Part shown: positions 1-8,679 of the stretch, piece by piece
Numbering within the stretch: the stretch's first letter is position 1
Layout: each line of letters begins with the position of its first letter
Source: Chitinophagaceae bacterium
GTDB taxonomy: Bacteria; Bacteroidota; Bacteroidia; Chitinophagales; Chitinophagaceae
Direction of reading: 5' to 3'
DNA length: 64,000 nucleotides
Assembly (NCBI GenBank): GCA_020847395.1
Contig: JADLCD010000022.1
Coordinates: forward strand, 1-64,000
Position numbers and translations under genes: made by a program
The notes under the pieces: generated by a model
What the model was told of the DNA's origin: nothing
What the model saw: the letters and a program-made list of their open reading frames with translations, nothing else
The model's database searches: none

Positions 1-9
1 CAACAACAC

Positions 10-110
10 TGGTAAACTTTACTCCGAAATCAGCTACTGCTTCCTATCCAAAGTGGTAAACTTTACTCCGAAACGGTGGTAAACTTTACTCCGAAATATC
101 TGGTAAACTA
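10..110. repeat. Iterated 20-bp repeats, probable IS21-family element end
   Basis: Three near-identical copies of GGTAAACTTTACTCCGAAAT start at about 11, 55 and 78, and a truncated fourth copy (CTGGTAAACTA) lies at 100-110. All are in the same orientation. Short, multiply repeated, same-strand boxes of this type mark the ends of IS21-family elements in Bacteroidota, where they bind the IstA transposase. No istA or istB gene lies inside the window, so this is either the edge of an element that continues to the left or a remnant. The IS assignment is by recall of the family pattern, not by a database match. Confidence 0.5.
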
Positions 111-119
111 TGGTGCGTA

Positions 120-269
120 ATATCCAAAAGTAAAACAACCTCCCCGGCAGATGCCGCCAACCCCGATTATGCCAACCGCCTGTTGTTTGCCCCAATGGAA
201 GAAGGCAGGATAAGAGCACAATATAACAATGCCGCTACCCCCAATACCCCATATAGTCCAAGCATATAA
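120..269 (+). pseudogene. Possible YD/RHS-repeat protein C-terminal scrap
   Basis: An open plus-strand frame without a start codon ends at TAA 267-269. It encodes a peptide containing NRLLFAPMEEGRIRAQYNN. The MEEGRIR core resembles the segment just before the YYxxDHLGN region of Bacteroidota RHS/YD-repeat proteins. The frame begins immediately after the repeat block at 10-110 and lacks any upstream coding part, so it looks like a decayed or transposon-cut fragment. The match is from memory and the piece is short, so it could be chance. Confidence 0.3.
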
Positions 270-675
270 GCTAATGGAGTAAAGACATGTTAAAAATAGT
301 CGGGTACCAGGCGCAAGATACTGTCTCGCTTGTGCCGGTAAATTCAAATTTCAATTACTTTTAGAAATTATTTACAACCTTGCGCTTGATAGGGGGAGTT
401 CCTGAGAAAAAGAAAAAATGATTAGTTTTACTCTCACTTTTACATTACCTAACAGGTGGTAAACTTTCACCGAAATTTCCATGCGGAGAACCAAAACTTT
501 TTCATCAACAAAAAAACTATATGAAACGACTCTTATATAGCTTACGTAAAACCCTTTACAGTATTAGATTATAGCTGATTTCACCAACTATTTTTCAGTA
601 TTACACCTGGATTATACCTCGCAGAGCCCGGCTTATCCACAAAGTGCCCGGAGTTGAGGCTGCGGTGAACCGAAA
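270..675. other. Non-coding stretch with a fifth iteron copy
   Basis: No supportable gene is visible. A variant copy of the left-edge repeat (GGTGGTAAACTTTCACCGAAA, shorter by two bases) lies at 455-475 in the same orientation as the copies at 10-110. The segment between them could therefore be the shrunken interior of a mobile element. Confidence 0.4.
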
Positions 676-710
676 TGAAAAGAGGCTACACTTGTTTAAA
701 GCGTAACCTC
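676..710 (-). terminator. Rho-independent terminator of the susCD operon
   Basis: Read on the minus strand, GAGGTTACGCTT pairs with AAGTGTAGCCTC across a 5-nt loop, allowing two G-U pairs, and is followed by TTTTC. It lies 24 bp past the susD-like stop codon. Confidence 0.7.
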
Positions 711-733
711 TTAATTCTTTATAAGTTTTTAAA

Positions 734-2167
734 CTAGTTAACGTCCCAGAATAACTTCGTCTCTACTTCATCCCCACCTATTTTAGCGGCAGCACTTGTG
801 TAGTTAGCAGGGTTTAACTGCTGTTCGTTATTAGGGTATTGATATCTTACCGGGAAACCTGACCTGGCACCAACAGGCAGGCTTAATTTAGGTACATCCA
901 TCCTTCTTATTTCCAGCCAACCATCCATTGGGCGATTATATAAAGCAATCCATTTCTGAAAGCCAATCTTTGTTTTCCAATTGCCGGTTGCAGTAGCATA
1001 CGCTACTTTTGGCTGAGCTATATATCCATCAGCATCAGCTGCCAAACCACCCCAGGCAAGTATTGAAGCCTTAATTCCGTTGTTATAATGCTCTTCTGCG
1101 GTACCTGTCACAGCAAAGCCTCTTTCCTTTGCTTCTGCACGATAGAATTCAAGTTCTGCATAGTCAAGAAACACTACAGACGCTTCAGCTTGTGAAATTG
1201 CATCAGCTGGCCTGGAAGTGCTGGCATAAGTATTACCCTGCCCAACAACGCCACCAACATAGTTTCCTGAATTATTTTTACTGAAATACAGCGGCTTGCG
1301 AGGATCATTAAGATAGATAAGCGTATCCATCAGATCTTTTGCCGCAACATAATCACCTCTTCCTCCGAGAACGATATCAACATACAGAGGATTAGTGTTA
1401 GGAGTAGAACCGAGATAGCCAAAAATTGCATCATCATCTGAAGATTCAAATGCTTCCGCGTCAGCCGCTTCAACATTAGACTTTGCTGTTGCATTATCAC
1501 TATCTGCCAATATCATACCTAATTTAAACTTCAGGGTATTAGCAAATTTTTTCCATGCCGCCACATCGCCGCGATATAGCCTGTCTTCGGAGGATGCAAA
1601 TCCGGCACTGGCATCATCTAAAGCTGTAATATCAGCAGATAATCTTGAAAGCAAATCACTATACACTGTTTTTGCATCATCATAAACAGGATATACATTT
1701 GCCGGATCCAACGCCTGGGTATATGGTATATCTCCAAATGAAGTAACCAGGTCAGCAAACACATACGCCTGCATTATGTCAATAATTGCCAGTTTATTAG
1801 CTTTTTCACCTGCATCCATAAAAGCATCAGCATTAATATTCTTTGCTGCTTCTTTATAATCAGTCAATACATCCCTGTACATTGATCCCCACCATGACTG
1901 AGATATATTCCTTGTTGAAAAGTCAAATTGTGCCTCATCCTGGTAAGTAGTCATCGCCCAGTGTTTTACTATAAAACGGAAGGGGTTCAGATTTACGCTT
2001 GCTGAAGCAAGATTATCAGATAAATTTCTTGTTGCATTTGCAAACAAAGTACCGGCTGGCGCAGATGACGCACGTTTTGTTTCTTTGTTATAGCTTGTAA
2101 TATCTTTAGTACAGGATGCTATAAACAATACCGGTAATATAGATAGTGATATTAATAATTTCTTCAT
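734..2167 (-). CDS. SusD/RagB-family outer-membrane lipoprotein
   Basis: This is the surface-exposed nutrient-binding partner of a SusC-type porin; it caps the barrel and delivers ligand. The 477-residue product has a lipoprotein signal ending FIASC with the lipidated Cys at residue 19, followed by the helical repeat architecture of the SusD-like_2 group (motifs such as SWWGSMYRDVLTDYKEA near residue 90 and a C-terminal GWLEIRRMDVPKL). The start is the first ATG, directly before the lysine-rich signal. It follows the SusC gene by about 10 bp on the same strand and ends in a terminator, so the two form one transcript. No glycoside hydrolase or regulator sits next to the pair, so the substrate (glycan, peptide or other) cannot be read from context. 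Confidence 0.93.
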   Translation of the reverse strand: MKKLLISLSILPVLFIASCTKDITSYNKETKRASSAPAGTLFANATRNLSDNLASASVNLNPFRFIVKHWAMTTYQDEAQFDFSTRNISQSWWGSMYRDVLTDYKEAAKNINADAFMDAGEKANKLAIIDIMQAYVFADLVTSFGDIPYTQALDPANVYPVYDDAKTVYSDLLSRLSADITALDDASAGFASSEDRLYRGDVAAWKKFANTLKFKLGMILADSDNATAKSNVEAADAEAFESSDDDAIFGYLGSTPNTNPLYVDIVLGGRGDYVAAKDLMDTLIYLNDPRKPLYFSKNNSGNYVGGVVGQGNTYASTSRPADAISQAEASVVFLDYAELEFYRAEAKERGFAVTGTAEEHYNNGIKASILAWGGLAADADGYIAQPKVAYATATGNWKTKIGFQKWIALYNRPMDGWLEIRRMDVPKLSLPVGARSGFPVRYQYPNNEQQLNPANYTSAAAKIGGDEVETKLFWDVN

Positions 2168-2177
2168 TTTTCTGCGT

Positions 2178-5100
2178 TTAGAATTTTACATTCAGGTTAA
2201 AGCCAAGTGTTCGTGTTGTAGGATAAGCACCGCTCTGCATACCCTGTATATTACCTGAGGAAAGATTTTCTTCAGGATCTGAATAAGGAAGATTTTTATG
2301 GATTATCCACAGGTTTCTCCCGATAATTGAAAAATCTACACCTTTAAACACATTGGAGTTTTTGAAAAGGCTTTGCGGAAAACTGTATGTAAGCACTGCC
2401 TCTCTTAACTTCACATAGCTTGCATCGTAAGCAAAATCAGATGCAGCAAAACCTGGTTGATTGGCATCCAATGCAACGCGTTTTGTGTTTTTACTTCCAT
2501 CGGCCAAAACACCGTCTAAAATCACACCGCCGCCGTCATCTGTTGTTCTGATTGATTTTCCATTTTCGTTAAGCCCTACAGACTCAGGATAAATACCGGT
2601 ATAGTTCAACCCGTAAAACATATCCAACGACCATACTTTTCCACCTTTCCTTGCATCAATCAAAAAGCTCAATGAAAAATTCTTATACTTGAACGTATTA
2701 TAAATACCTCCTGTCCAATCAGGATTATAGCTGCCAAATACATTGGTAGTAGTTGTTGTAGTTCTGTAATAACCACTACCCCCGCTAACCACTCTTGGTG
2801 CAACGCCATCCCAGGGAATAACCTTGGTTGCATCTTTAGGATCAATCATCAAATATGTTTTACCCTGTATGGTACCATAAGCCTGACCTTCCGTAGCGTT
2901 AATGCTTACACCACCCTGAAATGAACCAAGCTGCAGGTTGGTAACTTTGTTTCCGCTTTCATCTTTATACAATTCCACAACCTTATTCCGGTTACGTGTC
3001 CAGTTTACATTTATATTCCATGAAAAGTCTTTTGTTCTTACGGGAGTTACAAATAATGACAATTCAATCCCTTTGTTCTGAATATTCCCTGCATTTACAA
3101 ACCTGCTGTTATACCCTGTGGCGGTGGATATGCTAACAGGCATAATCTGGTTAAACGAGTTTGTTGAGTAATAGGTAACATCAAAACCAAAGCGATTATC
3201 AAGGAAAGCTGCCTCTAAGCCCACTTCGCGGCTGGCAGTTCTTTCCGGCACCAGCTTTTCATTATTCTTTGTGCCTGGCACAGAAAACAATGGAGTAGTA
3301 CCAAAAGCTGTAGGCTGATCATAAGTATCAACAAGAGCCCCCCAGGGCGCACCATTACCAACCTCTGCATAGTTTAATCTTAATTTACCGTAAGACAACC
3401 AGTCAAGAGTAGAAAGATTTTTTGAAAAAATCCATCCGCCAGATATTCCATAATAATTGTACGCATTATTATTATCAGGGAGTGTGGAAGCAATATCCCT
3501 CCTGAATGTTCCGTCAATAATGAATGTTTCTTTGTAACCCAACGTTAATCCGCCAAAATAACCATCAACAGCTATTGGTTGATATGCTTCTACCGGATTA
3601 GTTATTGTACCTTTGGAGTTAGCAATAAAGTATAATTTCGGAACAATCAAGCCACCGGATGTTGCCTGGTTTAGCGCCCTGTAATCACTTCTTCTTCTGT
3701 TTGTTCCAATCAATGCTTTTACATTAAAATCTGCTCCAACATTTTTGTCAAAGTTAGCAATCAGGTCATAGTTTCTTTCACTAAAACTCCTGTCATATCT
3801 TGTATATGAAGCCACTCCATTACTCCCAACCGCTATGCGCTCATCCATAAACTGGTTATATGAATCTAAGGTTGCGCGTCCTAATATGCTTAACCAATCA
3901 GTTATTTTATAATCTAACTGCAGGTTTCCAAAAATCCTGGACCTGGTATCCTGCTCATAGTTTTCATAAATTGTCCAGTAATAGTTATCTGTGTATTTAG
4001 GCACCAACCCTTCGGCATCGGAGGGATATGCCCAATTCCATGTAATATTTTGCCTGTTTCTGAAATAAGCGTCTTTTTGCTCCAAAATATCAACATTCCT
4101 CTGGTACCACTGGCGAAAATTCTGGTTTACATTTAAGCCGCTATAACCGGTTCCAAAACGTCCTTTACCATCTATTTTAGAATAATTGGCACTAGCAGAT
4201 GCTGTGATCCTGGAAGTAATATTATAGGTTGCGCCAAAGTTTATCGTGTTTTTTAAAACCCTGCTGTTAGGCAAAACACCTTTTTCATCATCACGGGTAT
4301 ACCCTAATTTAATGGTACCCTTGTCTGATCCGCCGGTAAGCACTACACTGTTATTTGTTGAAATACCGGTTTGATAAAAGTCAACAGGCGTATGTGCAGC
4401 AGGCATCCAAGGCGTTTTCTTATGATACGTTGGCGAAGTAGGATCAAATGCATCCCATTGGTATATCATTAAGCTGGGGTCGAATTTTACACCATATGAA
4501 GCATCCTCAGAAGTAGGCGCTACCAGGTCTTTTTGTCCATCCCCATCCACATCAAAATAAAAGAAACCGTCTTTTTCGTATTCATAAGAATAACCTGCGC
4601 CATATTCATTTTGATATTTGGCAAAAGTGCTTTTATCTATTTTGCCAATCCTTACCCCTGTATTCACAGATATTCCTAATCCCTTTTTACCTTTTTTGGT
4701 AGTGATCATAATTACACCGCTGGCAGCCCTGGAGCCATACAGCGCTGTAGCGGCAGCGCCTTTCAATACAGAAATATTCTCAATATCATCAGGGTTTATA
4801 TCCGCAGCACCATTACCGTAATCATAACCGCCTCTGCCCGTTTGCTGATTTGTTGTGTTATAATTAGCGTTATCAACCGGTACCCCATCAACCACAAACA
4901 ACGCCTGGTTATTTCCTCTTAAAGATTTAACCCCGCGAACCACAACGTTTGTAGAGCCTCCAATACCATTACCCTGAATAACCTGTAAACCGGATACCTT
5001 TCCGGAAAGTGCAGCAGCAGCATTACCTGTGCGGATTTTGCTTACTTCTTCGCCTTTTACCTGCTGTGCGGCATAGGGCAATGTATTTTTATTACGCTTA

Positions 5101-5426
5101 ATACCCAGAGCGGTTACCACTACTTCCTGCATATTTGCAGAAGGCTTAAGACTTATAGCCAGTACAGATTGATTGCCTACTGCTATCTCCTGCTCTTCAA
5201 AGCCGGCAGCGCTTATAGTTAATGTTGCTTTGGGATTTACTTCAATGCTGAAGTTACCATTTTGATCGGCGGCAACACCTGTGTTTGCGCCTTTGATTTT
5301 AATTGTTGCATAAGGTACCGGGTCTCCGTTTGCGTCTGTAACCCGACCTGTTAAGGTTTTGGTTTGCGAGTATACTGATGCAATGCATAGCATCAGCACT
5401 GCAAAGAGTGCTACAAGTTTTCTCAT
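2178..5426 (-). CDS. SusC/RagA-family TonB-linked outer-membrane transporter
   Basis: This is a TonB-dependent barrel that imports ligand captured by the SusD partner. The product of about 1082 residues has a signal peptide (residues 1-20), a carboxypeptidase-D-regulatory-like beta domain (about 23-100, GRVTDANGDPVPYATIKIKG), a plug domain (about 110-245, with LFVVDGVPVDN and LYGSRAASGVIMITTKKG) and a long beta-barrel ending in an aromatic residue, as outer-membrane proteins do. An upstream TTG at 5453 would add nine residues. ATG 5426 is preferred because the signal peptide begins there and a promoter-like box overlaps the TTG. It is the first gene of the operon with the SusD-like gene. Substrate unknown. 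Confidence 0.94.
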   Translation of the reverse strand: MRKLVALFAVLMLCIASVYSQTKTLTGRVTDANGDPVPYATIKIKGANTGVAADQNGNFSIEVNPKATLTISAAGFEEQEIAVGNQSVLAISLKPSANMQEVVVTALGIKRNKNTLPYAAQQVKGEEVSKIRTGNAAAALSGKVSGLQVIQGNGIGGSTNVVVRGVKSLRGNNQALFVVDGVPVDNANYNTTNQQTGRGGYDYGNGAADINPDDIENISVLKGAAATALYGSRAASGVIMITTKKGKKGLGISVNTGVRIGKIDKSTFAKYQNEYGAGYSYEYEKDGFFYFDVDGDGQKDLVAPTSEDASYGVKFDPSLMIYQWDAFDPTSPTYHKKTPWMPAAHTPVDFYQTGISTNNSVVLTGGSDKGTIKLGYTRDDEKGVLPNSRVLKNTINFGATYNITSRITASASANYSKIDGKGRFGTGYSGLNVNQNFRQWYQRNVDILEQKDAYFRNRQNITWNWAYPSDAEGLVPKYTDNYYWTIYENYEQDTRSRIFGNLQLDYKITDWLSILGRATLDSYNQFMDERIAVGSNGVASYTRYDRSFSERNYDLIANFDKNVGADFNVKALIGTNRRRSDYRALNQATSGGLIVPKLYFIANSKGTITNPVEAYQPIAVDGYFGGLTLGYKETFIIDGTFRRDIASTLPDNNNAYNYYGISGGWIFSKNLSTLDWLSYGKLRLNYAEVGNGAPWGALVDTYDQPTAFGTTPLFSVPGTKNNEKLVPERTASREVGLEAAFLDNRFGFDVTYYSTNSFNQIMPVSISTATGYNSRFVNAGNIQNKGIELSLFVTPVRTKDFSWNINVNWTRNRNKVVELYKDESGNKVTNLQLGSFQGGVSINATEGQAYGTIQGKTYLMIDPKDATKVIPWDGVAPRVVSGGSGYYRTTTTTTNVFGSYNPDWTGGIYNTFKYKNFSLSFLIDARKGGKVWSLDMFYGLNYTGIYPESVGLNENGKSIRTTDDGGGVILDGVLADGSKNTKRVALDANQPGFAASDFAYDASYVKLREAVLTYSFPQSLFKNSNVFKGVDFSIIGRNLWIIHKNLPYSDPEENLSSGNIQGMQSGAYPTTRTLGFNLNVKF

Positions 5427-5450
5427 GTTTGTTTTTTTAAATTGAAGCGC

Positions 5451-5458
5451 CAAATATA
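5451..5458 (-). promoter_or_regulatory. Bacteroidota -7 box (TATATTTG) for susCD
   Basis: On the minus strand the exact consensus TAnnTTTG (TATATTTG) sits 24 bp before ATG 5426. I do not see a clean -33 TTG at the usual spacing, so only the -7 element is claimed. Confidence 0.55.
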
Positions 5459-5651
5459 AAAAGAATTAACAAATCTGAACTTTTTGTTAAATTTTTCTTA
5501 TTCAACTGTTAAAAGACAAACGAAAAAGAAGAACTGCTGCTTTATTATCACTCCTTTTGGGAAAAATGAATATTTTAATATGTATAATATATTGATAATA
5601 TATTTTTTAGTGATAGCCCGAATGTTATACTACCGAATGTTAGTAAGGTTT

Positions 5652-8006
5652 CTATAAGCGCTCTCGCTTTTGAAGCGGTTTGTGCAAAACATTAAGCAAA
5701 ACCGGTAATAACACCAAATTAGTAACTGTAGCAAATAATAATGTTAATGAAGTTAACCAGCCCAACGCCTGTGTACCTCCAAAACCGCTAAAAATAAAAA
5801 TACTGAAGCCTGCTATTAACACAAGCGAGGTATATATAATGCTGATTCCGGTATGATGTATGGTTTGCATTACGGTTGGTTTAACCATATTGTTATTCAT
5901 CGGAAGTTGTTGCCGGTAAGTAACCAAAAAGCGTATAGTAACGTCAATAGCTATGCCTAAGGCTATACCAAAAATTAAAACGGTAGACGGTTTAAGCGGC
6001 ACTCCCGTCCAGCCCATTATACCCGCTGTAAGCATAAGCGGAACAATATTGGGAATAAGAGAGCAAATTAAAATACGTACAGACTTAAACAGGTAAAGCA
6101 TACAAAGTGCAATTAGCAAAAATGCCCACATAATACTTTCTTTAAGCCCGTTAATAATAAAGCGGCTGCCTTCCAAAAAAGTTATACTGGTGCCGGTAAA
6201 TGTTACATTGTATTTTGTTGAATCAAAAAGCTGGTCAGATCTCTTTTTAATATCGTTCAATATCAACGGCAAAGCCTTGCTACCCACATCAGCCATATTC
6301 ACACTTACTCTTGTTTTTTGTCTTGCACTATCCATAAAGGCATTCATCAATTGCTGAAATGCATTATTGGAGGCGGAGCTGCTGCTGCCACTATCTTTTT
6401 TAACTTTTAAATAATCTCCTACAAATGCGCCATCAAAAGTGTTTGGCATGGCGTAATTGGCGCTATCTCCATCATAAAAAGCCTGTTTGGCAAATTTTAA
6501 TCCTTCGGCAAGCGATAACGGACGAGCCATTTCTTTTTTTGCAGCTATATATTGTGATAAAGAATCTATTCTTGAAAATACATCTAACGCTTTCATGCCA
6601 CTCAATCCATATTTCTTTTTAGTATCAACTACTATTTCAAGCGGCATTATTCCTTTAAAATGCCGTTCAAAAAACTTTAGGTCAACATATATCCTGTCTG
6701 TTTGTGGTATATCATCTACCATATGCCCTACTGATACCAGCCTGAATATACCGGCCACGGAAAATACCAGCGCAATAATTGTAACGATGTAAACTAGTTT
6801 AGTATGATTGAATACCCATTTTTCTATTTTTGTCAATACCACATCAAGCCACTTGCTGTCGAGGTATTTTATGTGTCGTTGCTTTGGAGGAGGCAGGTAA
6901 CTTAATACAGCAGGTATTGCTGCTAATGAAATAAAAAATATGGCTATAATGCTTATGCCCGCCACCACGCCAAACTCTTTGAGGATGGCACTCTTGGTTA
7001 AAGCAAATACAGCAAAGCCTATAGCTGCGGAAATATTACAAAACAGGGTGATAATACCCATCCTGTTTACCATTTCCACCAATGATTCTTCTTTATGCGC
7101 CACATCAATCCATGAAGTATGGTATTTATTTAAAAAATAAATGCAATTGGGTATGCCTATCACTACTACCAATGGCGGAATAAGCGCTGTTAGCAGGCTG
7201 ATATTGTAGCCGCACAAGTGCATTATGCCCATACTCCATATTACGCCGATAATAACTACTGCAAGCGAGAGTAATGTTGCACTTACCGAACGGAAAAAAA
7301 GTATGAGAATGATAGCGGAAATCAATACAGAACCGATAAGAAACCATTGCATTTCTTTGGCCACTTTAATAGCCATATTGGTTCTTATTAATGGCAAGCC
7401 GCTTATATGCATGCTGATGTTATGCTTTTCACCGAAGCCGTATGTATATTTTTCTATTGCTGCAATTACCTTTTCCCTGGCTTTTGAAGCAAGTACATCT
7501 TTATTAATGCGTACCGCTATCAGGTATGCGTTTGTTTCGGGGTTATAAAGTAACCCTTTGTAAAACGGAAGAGAATGAAATAGCTGAACCGAACTGTCAA
7601 TAGCCTGTTGAGATGCAGCGCCTGCCGGAAAAACCGGTTTTACTTCCAGCTTTTCCGTGCTGTCATTTTTTTTCAGGTTAATGGCATTGGCCACGCTTAA
7701 TACACTTTCAACCTTATCAACCTTTTTTAGATTGTTACATAAAACAGTATAATCGCTGAATACATTTTTATTAAAAAGGTCTTTTTTTTCAAACCCTATA
7801 ACAAGGGTATTACCATCATCTCCAAATTGTTTCTTAAAAGCAAGATATTGCTGATACAGTGGATTATCAACAGGGATAGTTCTTACAAATTCATAGCTGA
7901 TGGTAACTTTCAGCGCATGATATAGCATGAATGCTGTAGAAAGCAACAATACAATCAAAAGAACAAGCCGGTTTTTTAAAATAAACTTCCCGAGTTTTTT
8001 CCACAT
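5652..8006 (-). CDS. RND-superfamily (MMPL/HAE3-like) exporter
   Basis: Inner-membrane proton-driven exporter of the predicted-exporter branch of the RND superfamily, whose members move lipids, hopanoids or other hydrophobic molecules. The 784-residue protein has the typical two-fold layout. One N-terminal helix (about 14-33) is followed by a large periplasmic loop and five helices (about 215-370), then the pattern repeats with a helix near 405-425, a second loop and a final helix cluster from about 625 to 770. A charged residue sits within the helix at IALGIAIDVTIRF, as expected for proton relay. It is a single gene, divergent from the small membrane protein at 8208. Cargo unknown. Confidence 0.85.
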   Translation of the reverse strand: MWKKLGKFILKNRLVLLIVLLLSTAFMLYHALKVTISYEFVRTIPVDNPLYQQYLAFKKQFGDDGNTLVIGFEKKDLFNKNVFSDYTVLCNNLKKVDKVESVLSVANAINLKKNDSTEKLEVKPVFPAGAASQQAIDSSVQLFHSLPFYKGLLYNPETNAYLIAVRINKDVLASKAREKVIAAIEKYTYGFGEKHNISMHISGLPLIRTNMAIKVAKEMQWFLIGSVLISAIILILFFRSVSATLLSLAVVIIGVIWSMGIMHLCGYNISLLTALIPPLVVVIGIPNCIYFLNKYHTSWIDVAHKEESLVEMVNRMGIITLFCNISAAIGFAVFALTKSAILKEFGVVAGISIIAIFFISLAAIPAVLSYLPPPKQRHIKYLDSKWLDVVLTKIEKWVFNHTKLVYIVTIIALVFSVAGIFRLVSVGHMVDDIPQTDRIYVDLKFFERHFKGIMPLEIVVDTKKKYGLSGMKALDVFSRIDSLSQYIAAKKEMARPLSLAEGLKFAKQAFYDGDSANYAMPNTFDGAFVGDYLKVKKDSGSSSSASNNAFQQLMNAFMDSARQKTRVSVNMADVGSKALPLILNDIKKRSDQLFDSTKYNVTFTGTSITFLEGSRFIINGLKESIMWAFLLIALCMLYLFKSVRILICSLIPNIVPLMLTAGIMGWTGVPLKPSTVLIFGIALGIAIDVTIRFLVTYRQQLPMNNNMVKPTVMQTIHHTGISIIYTSLVLIAGFSIFIFSGFGGTQALGWLTSLTLLFATVTNLVLLPVLLNVLHKPLQKRERL

Positions 8007-8207
8007 CTTTATACAGGATTGTATTTTTTAGAAAGTGCAAAGAAACTTATTTTGACCCGCTTTGAGAAGTTTTAAACTTCAACTAATGATTTTTACAGCC
8101 GGGAGTGCTTTATTTTTATCCTTATGTTCTCCCTCTTGTCAAAATATTAATCATTTATAAAACTACCAGCATCTCATTTTTTTTGTAATTTTTGCAAAAT
8201 CTTCATT

Positions 8208-8546
8208 ATGAACTTTATAATTAAATTACTGGTTACCGCGGCGGTTGCTTTTGGATTATCCCGTCTTCTCAGCGGCATACATATAGATAGTTACTGGACG
8301 GCAATAGTTTTTGCCTTTGTGTTGGCATTGGTAAATGTATTTGTTCGCCCTTTATTGATTATTTTAACCATACCGCTCACCCTTGTAACCCTTGGTTTAT
8401 TTTTATTTGTGATAACAGCGCTTATGGTATTGCTTGCCTCAAAGCTGGTAGAGGGTATACGAATTGACGGATTTTGGTGGGCATTGCTGTTCGGGTTACT
8501 GCTTTCTATAGTATCTTCCCTGCTGTTTAGCGGTAAAAATGAATAA
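8208..8546 (+). CDS. Small membrane protein, phage-holin-4_2-like (PF04020)
   Basis: This 112-residue protein has four closely packed hydrophobic segments and the repeated pattern GIHIDSYWTAIVFAFVLALVN and GIRIDGFWWALLFGLLLS, which marks the PF04020 family. Despite the phage-holin name, chromosomal members are ordinary membrane proteins of unknown role, and nothing phage-like surrounds it here. The start is the ATG right after an A/T-rich leader. It stands alone between the divergent exporter and the E1 gene. Confidence 0.8.
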   Translation: MNFIIKLLVTAAVAFGLSRLLSGIHIDSYWTAIVFAFVLALVNVFVRPLLIILTIPLTLVTLGLFLFVITALMVLLASKLVEGIRIDGFWWALLFGLLLSIVSSLLFSGKNE

Positions 8547-8679
8547 ACACTCCTAAAATATTGATTTTGATATACCAAAACAGCCCTTCATATACGTTTA
8601 AAACAACAAACGTTAAGCCATCAAACAACAAGGCAGCCAATATATTCCTCCGTATTTCAAAAAACCAATAGGTTTGTGT

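Noticed and set aside
10-110. Possible CRISPR array from repeated 20-bp units
   Set aside because: Units are too close (about 23-44 bp apart), spacers are missing or irregular, and no cas gene is present; the layout fits IS ends.
34-219. Minus-strand frames of 61 and 79 codons
   Set aside because: They are the reverse of repeat DNA and the RHS-like scrap, with a Trp/Cys/Gly-rich composition and no family resemblance.
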